Of a DNA stretch of 64,000 bases, positions 18,370 through 26,839 are shown in pieces. The notes beneath the pieces were generated by a model. The model worked only from the letters and a program-made list of their open reading frames with translations. It had not been told where the DNA came from and searched no databases. This stretch comes from Nitrosomonas eutropha (GTDB taxonomy: Bacteria; Pseudomonadota; Gammaproteobacteria; Burkholderiales; Nitrosomonadaceae), in NCBI RefSeq assembly GCF_900116685.1, contig NZ_FPBL01000008.1:1-64000 (forward strand), given 5' to 3'. Position 1 is the stretch's first letter. Each line of letters begins with the position of its first letter. Both the position numbers and the translations under genes were made by a program.

Positions 18370-18423
18370 CAATTCATTCAATCCGACACCGCTTCGCGGC
18401 TCGGTTTAATTCAGGCGTTAGGA
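18364..18423 (+). other. attC site (cassette 7 / cassette 8)
   Basis: R'' GCCTAAC (18364-18370) pairs with the GTTAGGC at the start of cassette 7. R' GTTAGGA (18417-18423) opens cassette 8. The hairpin arms are AATTCATTCAATCCGACACCGC and GCGGCTCGGTTTAATTCAGGC. Confidence 0.92.
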
Positions 18424-18429
18424 GTGCCA

Positions 18430-18774
18430 ATGAATTATAACAACCGAATATTTCGTGGAAAATCTAACTCTGCGAATGGTGAGGTCAGCGAATCAACGCG
18501 TTTTCATTATCATCAAAACGCAGATCAGGTCTGGGCTGAGTACTCTGGCGGCGAAATTGTGAGTGGACACCTTCAAGGGAAGATATTTGCTGATGGTAGT
18601 CTTGAGTTTATGTACCATCACGAAAATATCTACGGTGAGTTGATGGCCGGTAGATGTTGCTCTACACCTCATCAAAGCCCAGATGGAAAGCTAGTTCTCA
18701 AAGAGAGTTGGCAATGGTTTACTGGGGATCAAACAACTGGAGTATCAGAGATTGAAGAAGTTTTTGAATCCTAA
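18430..18774 (+). CDS. Cassette 8: small beta-rich conserved hypothetical protein
   Basis: A 114-residue protein starting MNYNNRIFRGKSNSANGEVS at ATG 18430. It has WAEYSGGEIVSGHLQGKIF and GELMAGRCCSTPHQSPDGK, then LKESWQWFTGDQTTGVSEIE near the end. I recall this small family as widespread in bacteria and often mislabelled N-acetylglutamate synthase; nothing in it resembles an acetyltransferase. The alternating pattern suggests an antiparallel beta structure. The TAA falls within the R'' core (TCCTAAC). Function unknown. Confidence 0.78.
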   Translation: MNYNNRIFRGKSNSANGEVSESTRFHYHQNADQVWAEYSGGEIVSGHLQGKIFADGSLEFMYHHENIYGELMAGRCCSTPHQSPDGKLVLKESWQWFTGDQTTGVSEIEEVFES

Positions 18775-18849
18775 CAAGTACCAGCACAACCGTTCCCTCC
18801 TGTCACTGAACTCGCAACAAGTTGCTCGCCTGTGTGGTGGGCGTTAGGC
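18769..18849 (+). other. attC site (cassette 8 / cassette 9)
   Basis: R'' TCCTAAC (18769-18775) is complementary to GTTAGGA that opens cassette 8, and R' GTTAGGC (18843-18849) opens cassette 9. The internal arms (AAGTACCAGCACAACC and GCCTGTGTGGTGGGC) pair imperfectly, unlike the neighbouring sites. Confidence 0.8.
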
Positions 18850-18854
18850 GCGAC

Positions 18855-19160
18855 ATGACAGATCCTCGCAACTTGAGCCAAGAAGATCGGCGCCTTTTTC
18901 GCATCGTCGGCGAAGTGCTTCACTACGTCTGGGACCCAATCGGCGTAGCTGGCGTCCCACAAGCTCGTGACGAATACGACAATTACGTGCCGCAAGTATT
19001 TAGCCTTCTTCGGGCAGGCTCCGACAAAGCGGTAATATCTGAGTACTTGCAACAGATTTCAGAAGGCCGCATGGGACTCTCCAAACTTACGGATCAAGCC
19101 GATGATGCGGCCTCAGTACTCGTGGACTGGCGTGATCACATCAATGAAAGTCGCGCCTAA
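18855..19160 (+). CDS. Cassette 9: hypothetical protein
   Basis: A 101-residue protein beginning MTDPRNLSQEDRRLFRIVGE, with VLHYVWDPIGVAGVPQARDE and YDNYVPQVFSLLRAGSDKAV. It looks all-helical and soluble. Proteins with the WDPIGV...ARDEYD...Y pattern are recurrent small hypotheticals; I know of no function. ATG 18855 is six bases past the R' core, and the TAA lies in the R'' core at 19155. A longer in-frame start would run back through the attC site and is rejected. Confidence 0.72.
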   Translation: MTDPRNLSQEDRRLFRIVGEVLHYVWDPIGVAGVPQARDEYDNYVPQVFSLLRAGSDKAVISEYLQQISEGRMGLSKLTDQADDAASVLVDWRDHINESRA

Positions 19161-19184
19161 CAATTCATTCAAGCCGAAACCGCT
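19155..19184 (+). other. Truncated (half) attC ending the cassette array
   Basis: R'' GCCTAAC followed by AATTCATTCAAGCCGAAACCGCT repeats the left arm of the sites at 17471 and 18364, then stops being similar. The right arm and R' core are absent, so the array was cut here. Confidence 0.85.
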
Positions 19185-19259
19185 ACGTTCCTGCATCGCC
19201 TGCATGACTTCTTCGTGGGTGTATGACTTGGCATTGAGGTCGTTGGCTTCCCGCAGGGC
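19185..19259 (-). pseudogene. Fragment resembling a type II antitoxin
   Basis: Twenty-five codons on the minus strand read ALREANDLNAKSYTHEEVM followed by QAMQER, preceded by a TAA and running into the half attC. The SYTHEEVMQAM pattern resembles the C-terminal half of RelB-like antitoxins. There is no toxin gene beside it. The match is by eye and short. Confidence 0.4.
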
Positions 19260-19262
19260 TTA

Positions 19263-19355
19263 CTTGGAACTATCGGGTATATTCCTCCTGCTGAAGCAGA
19301 AAGAAACTTCTATCAGCAGCAGGATAAACACGTGAACAAAGCCACTTTACTTTAA
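19263..19355 (+). pseudogene. IS3-family transposase C-terminal remnant
   Basis: Reads LGTIGYIPPAEAERNFYQQQ then DKHVNKATLL and a TAA. The LGYxPPAEAExxYY pattern is the typical end of IS3-family OrfB transposases. Only the last 30 codons remain, directly behind the antitoxin-like fragment and before the RND efflux genes. Confidence 0.75.
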
Positions 19356-19385
19356 CTCAATAGCCTCCTCAAAACCTGGGGCGGT

Positions 19386-22300
19386 TCAGTGAGCCCACTT
19401 GCGCAAGGCGACATAAAAAACAGGAGTAAGAAACAAACCAAACAACGTCACACCGAGCATCCCGGCAAAAACGGTTATACCTGTTGCGTAGCGCACTTCA
19501 CTACCTGCACCGTAGCTGAGCACGAGGGGAACAGAGCCAGCAATGAAAGCGATTGAGGTCATTATGATCGGGCGAAGTCGAAGACGGCAGGCCTCTAATG
19601 CAGCCTCGACGATATTCTTACCCTGGATTTCAAGTTCCCGGGCAAACTCAACGATCAGGATGGCATTCTTGCATGCCAGTCCCATCAATACAACCAGCCC
19701 CACCTGGACGAATATGTTGTTGTCGCCGCCCGCGAGCCAGATACCGAAAAGCGCAGCGCACATGCATACCGGCACGATCAGGATGACCGCCAAGGGTAAT
19801 GTCCAGCTCTCGTAGAGGGCAGCCAGCACCAGAAAGACCAGCATGATCGATAATGGGAAGACGATGACCGCCGCATTGCCCTGCGTCACCTGCTGATAGC
19901 TGAGGTCGGTCCATTCCAGCACAATGCCGCGGGGCAAAACCTCCGCAGCAATCTCCGACAGCTTGGCGATGACTTGTCCCGAGGAAAGCACGCGGGGATC
20001 CGCATCACCGATAAGGTCAGCGGCGGGATAACCGTTGTAGCGGATGACTGGATCCGGGCCAAAGGTATGCTGAATCGTTACCATCGACCCCAGCGGAACC
20101 ATCTCTCCTTCAATATTGCGGGTGTACAGGTTGCCGATGTCTTCAATCTTCTGGCGGAAGGCTGAGTCTGCCTGGGCCATCACCCGGTAGACCCGGCCAA
20201 ATAAATTGAAATCGTTGATATAGATGGAGCCAAGATAGATCTGCAAGGTGCTGAAAAGATCTGTCAAAAATACCCCTTGGGCTATGGCTTTAACTCGATC
20301 TACATTGACCTCGAGCTGCGGGACGTTCGCTTGATATGAGCTGACAGGAAAAGTCATGCCCGGCGTCTGGGCAATCACATTCTGGAATTTAGTCGTTGCG
20401 CTTTGCAACGCTCCATACCCTAGACCGGCGCGATCGACCAGATAGAGCGAATAGCCCGACCCGTTGCCCAGCCCTTGAATAGGCGGAGGCAGTAATGCAT
20501 AGGCTTGCCCGTCCTTGATCTCTGCAAGCCTGCCATTCAGTTCAGCGGCGATGGATTCCGCAGAACGCTGGCGTTGGTCGAAAGGTTTGAGGATGATGTA
20601 GGACGTGGTCTGGTTGGGCGTGTTGACGGATTGCAAGGCATTCATGCCCACATAGCTTTCAGTGATGTCCACGCCTTCGATAGTACTGGCGATTCTGTTC
20701 AGTTGACGTGTGACAGCATCGGTACGAGCAAGTGATGCGCCCTCCGGCAATTTGGCTCCTGCGAAGAGGTAGAGCTTGTCCTGATTTGGAATAAAGCCGG
20801 TCGGCACGATATGGAATAGCAGGGTAGTCGCGAGCAATAGTCCTGCATAGACGGTGAACACGATGCCGCGGCGCCCCAGCGTTCGGGCTACAGTATTGTG
20901 ATATCCATGGGAGCTGCGGAGAAACAGCCGGTTGAACGGACGGAACAGCCACCCCAGCATGCGTTCGAGCAGCCGTGTGAGCGCATCCTTCGGAGCATCA
21001 TGTCTTTTGAGCAGTTTTGCCGCCAGTGCCGGCGACAGGGTGAGTGAATTGATCGCAGAAATGACGGTGGATATGGCGATGGTGACGGCAAACTGCTTGT
21101 AGAATTCCCCGGTGACACCGCTCAGGAATGCCATGGGCACGAAAACCGCGCAAAGCACGAGCGCAATGGCGATGATCGGACCGGAGACTTCCTTCATGGC
21201 CTGGTGTGCTGCTGCAAGAGGACTCAGGCCTTCCTCAATGTTGCGCTCAACATTTTCGACGACGACGATGGCATCATCGACGACAATACCGACTGCCAAT
21301 ACCAGTCCAAACAATGTCAGCGTATTGATAGAATATCCGAGAAGGTACAGCCAGGCAAAAGTACCGACAATCGAGACCGGTACCGCGATCAGGGGAATGA
21401 TTGATGCACGCCAGGTCTGCAAGAAGAGAATGACCACCAGCACGACCAGGAAGACCGCTTCGATCAGGGTTTGACCCACTGCCCGAATGGATTCCCGGAC
21501 AAATACAGTAGGGTCCCACACTATTCGATACGTCACGCCCGCAGGGAAGTTTGCTGAAAGTTCTTCAAACTTGGCATAGACCGCTCTGGCTACCGCCAGG
21601 GAGTTTGCGTTGGGAGTGAGGAAAATGCCAGCGCTGGCGCCGTTCTTTTCATCAATCATAGCGTGCAGCGTGTAATCGCCGGAGCCGAGTTCAACGCGTC
21701 CCACGTCGGATAAGCGAACCAATTGGCCATGGTCCCCGCTTTTCAACACGATATCGCTGAACTCCTGTTCGCTGCGAAGCCGCCCGCGCACATTTATCGG
21801 AATGAGGAAATCCGTACTCTTGGGCGATGGTTCTGCGCCCAACTGACCCGCAGATACCTGGACGTTCTGTTCACGCACGGCATTGATCACATCACTGGCT
21901 GTAAGCCCGCGTGTGGCGAGTTTGTTCGGGTTCAGCCACAGACGCATCGCATAGTCGCCTTCCCCGTATAATCCGACGTTGCCCACCCCCTCCAGGCGTG
22001 AGAGCTGATCCTTTATATTCAATGTCAGGTAGTTGCGTAGATAGACTCCATCGTAGCGATTGTCAGGTGAAGAAAGACTCACAAACATGAGCGGGGTAGG
22101 AGACTGCTTCTGTGTGGTTACACCGTACTGACGTACATCGGGGGGCAGACGGGACAGGGCCTGGGCGACGCGATTTTGTACACGGACAGCTGCAGTATCG
22201 GGATCGATGCCGGGTGTGAAGGTGACTGTCACTTGCAGGCTTCCGTCGGAACCCGCAACGGACTTCATGTACATGATGCCTTCGACGGCATTGATCGCTT

Positions 22301-22505
22301 CTTCCAGCGGAACGGCGATTGAATCTGCCATCTCTTTTGGATTGGCGCCGGGGTACATTGCCCGCACAACTACGCTGGGCGGCACCACTTCCGGGTATTC
22401 ACCCGCAGGCAGGAGCGGAATGGCGATAAGTCCCAATGCAAAAATAATTATTGAAAGAACAATTGCAAATATGGGACGGTCGATAAAGAATTTGGAAAAA
22501 TCCAT
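19386..22505 (-). CDS. RND-family multidrug efflux permease (HAE1, AcrB/MexB-like)
   Basis: A 1,039-residue inner-membrane proton/drug antiporter. The N-terminus MDFSKFFIDRPIFAIVLSII is typical. The proton-relay residues are visible as the Asp pair in AVGIVVDDAIVVVENVERN (TM4) and the Lys in GLACKNAILIVEFARELE (TM10). The duplicated 12-helix layout and large periplasmic loops match AcrB in length. It lies 24 bases downstream of its adaptor gene on the same strand. No outer-membrane channel or local regulator is present, so it must use a channel encoded elsewhere. Substrates cannot be inferred. It lies between IS fragments, which suggests acquisition. Confidence 0.95.
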   Translation of the reverse strand: MDFSKFFIDRPIFAIVLSIIIFALGLIAIPLLPAGEYPEVVPPSVVVRAMYPGANPKEMADSIAVPLEEAINAVEGIMYMKSVAGSDGSLQVTVTFTPGIDPDTAAVRVQNRVAQALSRLPPDVRQYGVTTQKQSPTPLMFVSLSSPDNRYDGVYLRNYLTLNIKDQLSRLEGVGNVGLYGEGDYAMRLWLNPNKLATRGLTASDVINAVREQNVQVSAGQLGAEPSPKSTDFLIPINVRGRLRSEQEFSDIVLKSGDHGQLVRLSDVGRVELGSGDYTLHAMIDEKNGASAGIFLTPNANSLAVARAVYAKFEELSANFPAGVTYRIVWDPTVFVRESIRAVGQTLIEAVFLVVLVVILFLQTWRASIIPLIAVPVSIVGTFAWLYLLGYSINTLTLFGLVLAVGIVVDDAIVVVENVERNIEEGLSPLAAAHQAMKEVSGPIIAIALVLCAVFVPMAFLSGVTGEFYKQFAVTIAISTVISAINSLTLSPALAAKLLKRHDAPKDALTRLLERMLGWLFRPFNRLFLRSSHGYHNTVARTLGRRGIVFTVYAGLLLATTLLFHIVPTGFIPNQDKLYLFAGAKLPEGASLARTDAVTRQLNRIASTIEGVDITESYVGMNALQSVNTPNQTTSYIILKPFDQRQRSAESIAAELNGRLAEIKDGQAYALLPPPIQGLGNGSGYSLYLVDRAGLGYGALQSATTKFQNVIAQTPGMTFPVSSYQANVPQLEVNVDRVKAIAQGVFLTDLFSTLQIYLGSIYINDFNLFGRVYRVMAQADSAFRQKIEDIGNLYTRNIEGEMVPLGSMVTIQHTFGPDPVIRYNGYPAADLIGDADPRVLSSGQVIAKLSEIAAEVLPRGIVLEWTDLSYQQVTQGNAAVIVFPLSIMLVFLVLAALYESWTLPLAVILIVPVCMCAALFGIWLAGGDNNIFVQVGLVVLMGLACKNAILIVEFARELEIQGKNIVEAALEACRLRLRPIIMTSIAFIAGSVPLVLSYGAGSEVRYATGITVFAGMLGVTLFGLFLTPVFYVALRKWAH

Positions 22506-22529
22506 GATCGTACCTTTACCCTGACGCTT

Positions 22530-23705
22530 TCATGGAACCGGAAGAGGGGTAATCGCTTGCGATTCCATGGCGACATGCTCAGGACTTACAATCATTCCCT
22601 CACGAAAGATCTTCTGGGCGCCGGTGACAATGACCTTATCTGTCGTGTCAAGGCCGGACTGCACGATGTATAGGCCATCGATCTGACGACCCAGTGTGAT
22701 GTTCTTGCGTAGCGCTTGGTTACCTTCTCCCAGTACATAAACATATTTATGATGCTGGTCGGTCAGAATGGCCTTGGCGTCTATCAAAAGTGCAGGCAAC
22801 TCATCACCTTGCAGCTGTACTCGAGCGAAAAGGCCGGGTGTCAGCAAGCGGTTAGCATTAGGGACAACAGCGCGAGCACGAATTGTGCCTGTTGTGGGAT
22901 CAACTTGATTGTCGAAGAAATCCACAATCCCCCGGTGCGGAAAGCCTTCCTCATTAGCCAGACCGATGCGGACCGGATAGACATTGCTCTCGCGATTGTT
23001 CTTGCGAGTGAATTCCTTGTGGCGCAGGAAGCTATGCTCATCGCAGTCGAAGTACACGTACATTGGATCCTGCGAGACCAGGGTTGTCAGCATTGACTGG
23101 TCAGCCTGGGCAAGATTGCCGGCAGTTAAGTATGCTCGCCCCACGCGACCTGCGATCGGTGCTCGAACCTCGGTAAAACCGAGATTGAGTTTGGCAGTAG
23201 CGACGGCAGCTTCCGCTGCACGAACCTCGGCGGCCGTTTGGTTCAACTCCGTTTGTCTCCTGTCAAACTCTTCGCGTGACATCGCCTGTGCTGCGAACAG
23301 TGCCCGCGCGTGTGTAGTCTTGCTTTGCGCAAGTTTCGCCGCCGACCGTGCATGTTCGAGCTGCGCCTGTGCACTATGGAGCACATTGCGGTATGGCCGG
23401 GGATCAATGACGAAGAGAAGGTCGTCAGGTTTAACCTCGCTCCCTTCCTTATAGGCAACGCGATTGATGTAGCCACTGACGCGAGGACGCAGCTCTACAG
23501 TTGGGATTGCATGGACTCGGCCATTGAATTCGTCCCAGGTTTGCACTGAACGCACCAGTACACTCGCAACTGCAACATCGAGTGGTGATGACTCGACCGG
23601 CGTATTAGATTCGATATTACATCCGACGAGGAAAGCTACCGAGAGAGCAATAAGAATAGTAAATACGCATGGCTGACGTATGGTTGAGCTGTACATATAA
23701 ATCAT
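22530..23705 (-). CDS. RND efflux periplasmic adaptor lipoprotein (AcrA/MexA-like)
   Basis: The membrane-fusion subunit joining the RND permease to an outer-membrane channel. A signal peptide with a lipobox (IALSVAFLVGC) marks it as an inner-membrane lipoprotein. Beta-barrel and lipoyl halves are seen as RPRVSGYINRVAYKEGSEVK and GFTEVRAPIAGRVGRAYLTA, either side of a long helical hairpin rich in Ala and Gln (HSAQAQLEHARSAAKLAQSK). I chose ATG 23705 (MIYMYSSTIRQPC, 391 aa); an upstream ATG at 23765 adds 20 residues ahead of the signal and is less likely. It heads the two-gene efflux operon. Confidence 0.92.
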   Translation of the reverse strand: MIYMYSSTIRQPCVFTILIALSVAFLVGCNIESNTPVESSPLDVAVASVLVRSVQTWDEFNGRVHAIPTVELRPRVSGYINRVAYKEGSEVKPDDLLFVIDPRPYRNVLHSAQAQLEHARSAAKLAQSKTTHARALFAAQAMSREEFDRRQTELNQTAAEVRAAEAAVATAKLNLGFTEVRAPIAGRVGRAYLTAGNLAQADQSMLTTLVSQDPMYVYFDCDEHSFLRHKEFTRKNNRESNVYPVRIGLANEEGFPHRGIVDFFDNQVDPTTGTIRARAVVPNANRLLTPGLFARVQLQGDELPALLIDAKAILTDQHHKYVYVLGEGNQALRKNITLGRQIDGLYIVQSGLDTTDKVIVTGAQKIFREGMIVSPEHVAMESQAITPLPVP

Positions 23706-23850
23706 GAAAAATCTCTGGAGCGATTTTGGTGCAAATATACACTGAAATACACTGGACCAAGGCATTCTGCGGCGGGTTCAAGTACAACCCGATTACATCA
23801 GCGGCCTTGGCTGCAAACTCGGGATCCGTGCTGACGCACCAGGATCAGTG

Positions 23851-23910
23851 GCGCTGGCGCTGGGCGTCTCCGATGACGCGGTGTATATAGCGCGTGCTGC
23901 GTAAACAAGG
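23851..23910 (+). pseudogene. IS630-family transposase fragment, inverted relative to its N-terminus
   Basis: The plus strand reads ALALGVSDDAVY and, after a one-base shift, RVLRKQG, which resembles the ALGVSxxAVWRVLRKxG segment of IS630-family transposases. The N-terminal part of an IS630-type transposase is on the opposite strand just to the right. Confidence 0.55.
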
Positions 23911-23960
23911 CAAGGCGTCCAGCTGCAGCGCCAAAGAACCGCCATCCCAGCTCGCCTTGC

Positions 23961-24155
23961 TCACTGGTGGCGCCACCACCCGACCGTATTCGGGCGCACG
24001 CCGATCTCACTGGCAACTTCGTCGTTGCGCTTGCCCCGCAGGCAGGCCAGAACGATGCGGGCGCGTTCGGCCATGCGAACCTCACCGCTGCGACTTCGCG
24101 ATAGCCGCTCAAGCTCGGTCATGACTTCCGCCGTACACGACAACGTGATCGCCAC
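23961..24155 (-). pseudogene. IS630-family transposase N-terminal remnant
   Basis: Sixty-four codons read MAITLSCTAEVMTELERLSR, MAERARIVLACLRGKRNDEV and ASEIGVRPNTVGWWRHQ, then a stop. This is the HTH N-terminal domain of an IS630-type transposase; the catalytic part is missing. With the oppositely oriented fragment at 23851 it shows a rearranged, dead element. Confidence 0.75.
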
Positions 24156-24391
24156 TCATGCCATGAGGCCCCATGCTTCAAATGATGCGGGTATCATAAT
24201 ATGATCGACATATTTTGTAATTAAACACCAGCTTAGAGGGTCGTGAAACTTAATCCTCGAAATATTCCTATTGAGGGTTTCTGAGAAAAAGTGCCTCGGA
24301 GAAAAGTTAAATTATGGCATGATCTAATAGATTCTGACAGGCCGCCACTGAGTTTTATCATTAGGGTGCAGGATATCGTGGGCAAGAGAAG

Positions 24392-25495
24392 ATGAACCTG
24401 AATCCAATTTTCAGAAAGATTGTTTTAGGTGCTGCCGAAGCGTCGTTGGACGTCGCGGGAGCAGCGCTCCTGCCTGGGGCGTGGTCGATATTGAAGGGTG
24501 CCCTCGAACCGGTATTGGAACGATTGAAAGCGCGACTCGGGGGCGAGGAGCCTACCACAACGCTTGAACGCGCCCAAAAGGCTGTTGCGGAATTTGAGGC
24601 CGACCATCATCTGCAGGAAATGCTGCGCAGCACTCTGTTAGAACGACTCGATATGCTCGTCAAGGGCCAGCAGATTATTCACACTGACGTGCAGAAATTA
24701 ATGCTGATCGTATCGGGTGATCAGAAGCTGTTGAATGAGCTTGTAGGAGGTATCCAGCGTATTGAGCAGCGCCTGGATGAAGGCGTGAATCTCAGCGACG
24801 AAGCTGTGAAGAAGCTGACACAAGCCGTACTACGTGAGGCGGAAAACAGTCGCCAAGTGCGAGCGTTGGCCCTCCGGGAGATGGGCCCCGTAACGAAGCT
24901 TGTTGCGCGGCAGGTACACCGGTTACAGGTCCGGGCCGTCGAGCTGATCGAAGAAGGAGCACTGGATCGCGCTAACGATGAGCTGCAAGAAGGACTGGTG
25001 CTGATTGCAGCGTTACTGAAAGAAGCACCCACTGATTTGACCCTGCGACTACAGCTGGGATTTATCTACAAAACCATTGCACAGGTATTCAGCGTGGCTG
25101 ACGATCATGAACAGGAGAAGACCTACATCCAGCGCGCCGAACAGATATTCAGATTCGTGAAGGATGATGTATCCGGTAATCCAAAGACTGCTTTGGATGC
25201 CGCCAACGCGATTCACGGGTTAGGCAATGTGTATCACCAACGAGGTGACTTTGAGGCGGCGGTTGAGAACTACAAACTGGCCACTTCACTTTCCTCGGAT
25301 CACATGTACGCATGGCACGATATGTTTGTCGCTTATTACGAGCTGGCGAAGCGAGGTAAGGTAGACTTGAACATGATGCGCCATGCACTCAACATGCTGA
25401 AGCTAACGGGGGAAGAAGCGCCCGGACTGAGTGCCGGGCATATTGCACAGTTGGCATCAATTCTCTGTAAATTTGAGAAAGATGCCATACCCTGA
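24392..25495 (+). CDS. Unrecognised TPR-containing protein with hydrophobic N-terminus
   Basis: A 367-residue protein I cannot assign. Residues about 8-45 are hydrophobic/amphipathic (KIVLGAAEASLDVAGAALLP, GAWSILKGALEPVLERL). A charged helical stretch follows (about 60-180: LLERLDMLVKGQQIIHTDVQ, IEQRLDEGVNLSDEAVKKLT). The C-terminal half has TPR-like repeats (AIHGLGNVYHQRGDFEAAVE, about 268-287). A small-residue-rich helical N-terminus on a repeat domain is reminiscent of membrane-acting effector domains, but this is speculation. It stands alone between IS630 and IS3 debris, so it is probably acquired. Base composition is more GC-rich than the flanking core genes. Confidence 0.8.
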   Translation: MNLNPIFRKIVLGAAEASLDVAGAALLPGAWSILKGALEPVLERLKARLGGEEPTTTLERAQKAVAEFEADHHLQEMLRSTLLERLDMLVKGQQIIHTDVQKLMLIVSGDQKLLNELVGGIQRIEQRLDEGVNLSDEAVKKLTQAVLREAENSRQVRALALREMGPVTKLVARQVHRLQVRAVELIEEGALDRANDELQEGLVLIAALLKEAPTDLTLRLQLGFIYKTIAQVFSVADDHEQEKTYIQRAEQIFRFVKDDVSGNPKTALDAANAIHGLGNVYHQRGDFEAAVENYKLATSLSSDHMYAWHDMFVAYYELAKRGKVDLNMMRHALNMLKLTGEEAPGLSAGHIAQLASILCKFEKDAIP

Positions 25496-25583
25496 CACCC
25501 AGATACAGCTGATCGACTGCGCCAGCGGATAATTCGAACCGTTAGAGGCATATATGAATTACACAGCAAATAAGGAGTATCAA

Positions 25584-25808
25584 ATGACTTCAAATTCAGA
25601 ACGGGACATAGAAAAAGGCTATTCGAAAGCGGATTTTGTCGCAAAACTCCGCCGGCTGGCAGATTCCATTGAAAATGGCGAGCGTTTCGAAATTCAGATC
25701 GCGGGAGAACGCATTTATGTTCCGGTTCGTGCAACCTTTACCATTGAGCATGAAAGATCCGATTCAGAAGAAGAAATTGAATTCCAGATAAAGTGGCAGA
25801 AAAATTAA
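25584..25808 (+). CDS. Amphi-Trp domain-containing small protein
   Basis: A 74-residue acidic protein: YSKADFVAKLRRLADSIENG, FEIQIAGERIYVPVRATFTI, and an acidic end with EEEIEFQIKW. The pattern of one helix followed by beta strands, with the terminal IKW, fits the amphi-Trp domain named for its recurrent Trp. Function of the domain is not established. I chose ATG 25584 because AAGGAG lies six bases upstream; the frame also has an ATG at 25554 without a ribosome site. It lies 88 bases after the TPR gene and could share its transcript. Confidence 0.8.
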   Translation: MTSNSERDIEKGYSKADFVAKLRRLADSIENGERFEIQIAGERIYVPVRATFTIEHERSDSEEEIEFQIKWQKN

Positions 25809-25888
25809 CACTCAAGATTCTGTTCTGGTCAAGTAAAGCCGGACACATTGTTGGTAATTGTCAATCTACTTGTCGCCTATAAGGAAAC

Positions 25889-26085
25889 TCAAGCCACCTG
25901 TTTGAGTGTGTTTTTTTGTTTACCAGAAGGTGTTTTACTTTTCCGGGGATTCAGATGAACTTGTTGATTCTGCACCAGTTTCGTACTGGGCTCAATCATC
26001 GTTCAGGATGGTTTGCTCGTGCTACCTCATAGATGGCATGGCGTTGAGCCAGCAACTCCTCATCCTGACCGTTTGCCGTTGCATG
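25889..26085 (-). pseudogene. IS3-family transposase C-terminal remnant, frameshifted
   Basis: The minus strand reads HATANGQDEELLAQRHAIYE and VARANHPER, then a stop; a second frame continues as LVQNQQVHLNPRKSKTPSGK to a TGA. This matches the end of IS3-family OrfB proteins (QRHALYExARxxxPERW ... LNP). It is dead and differs from the IS3 tail at 19263. Confidence 0.7.
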
Positions 26086-26100
26086 GGAGTGCTGTATTGA

Positions 26101-26839
26101 ATCGCGCTGTGACCATGTTCCGTGTTGTACAACGGGACATCGTCGCCATACTGGTGCCGCCGTCCGTTAACTCCAACGTTGAAGGCTTACGAAAAAGCCA
26201 CGATTTGACCACAATCAGTTTTCTTCCTACAATCTGCTGTACTATTAGAAGTTAGCAATCCAGCAACACGTCAGATCTACAGCCCAAGGCTGGCGATTCA
26301 AATCTCACCCCGGCAGTACTTGTTTTTGGCATAGCCATTACTTTTTTGAAGAAGCCTTTTGTACGGCTTTCTCTCACCAGCGAGATTTTCACGAACCCAT
26401 TGACAGGTTCAACATAGGGCGTAGTTCAGCCTGACCCGGCATTGTTTGGATCTTGAAAGACAGATCGAACTCACTAGATTTTTCCCAGGATTGCTCATCA
26501 CCCGTGCTTGGGTATTTTCTTGTCACAGCATAAGGTAATGGTAAAACCACCCCCTACTGCCCTTTATTTGTCAGTGTGTAGTCGTTCACCCCTCGCTTTC
26601 AAGTGGTGTAATTTCTTCAAAGGAACGAATAAATTCATGACAGATCAGCTATTACGTAGCAACAACTTCCCTCCAACAACCTGCAAAACTTTAAAAAATA
26701 ATTTCACTTCCAGGCCAGAAGCTCTGGGCATTTCGTCCTCTCCCAGGTGTACCCATAAGCAAATGATCAAACTGCAAAATCTAAAGCCTAATTTGTTTTA
26801 TCAAGATCAAAAATCAGACATCACTTGCAGGCTTGCCGA
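26101..26839. other. Non-coding stretch upstream of the glucan synthase
   Basis: I find no gene with recognisable features here. Short frames exist but lack conserved motifs or ribosome sites. It probably contains decayed mobile-element DNA on the left and the promoter of the glucan synthase gene on the right; no clear promoter boxes could be fixed. Confidence 0.4.

Noticed and set aside
18424-18774. GTG start for cassette 8
   Set aside because: GTG 18424 abuts the R' core and lacks space for a ribosome site; ATG 18430 aligns with the known protein start.
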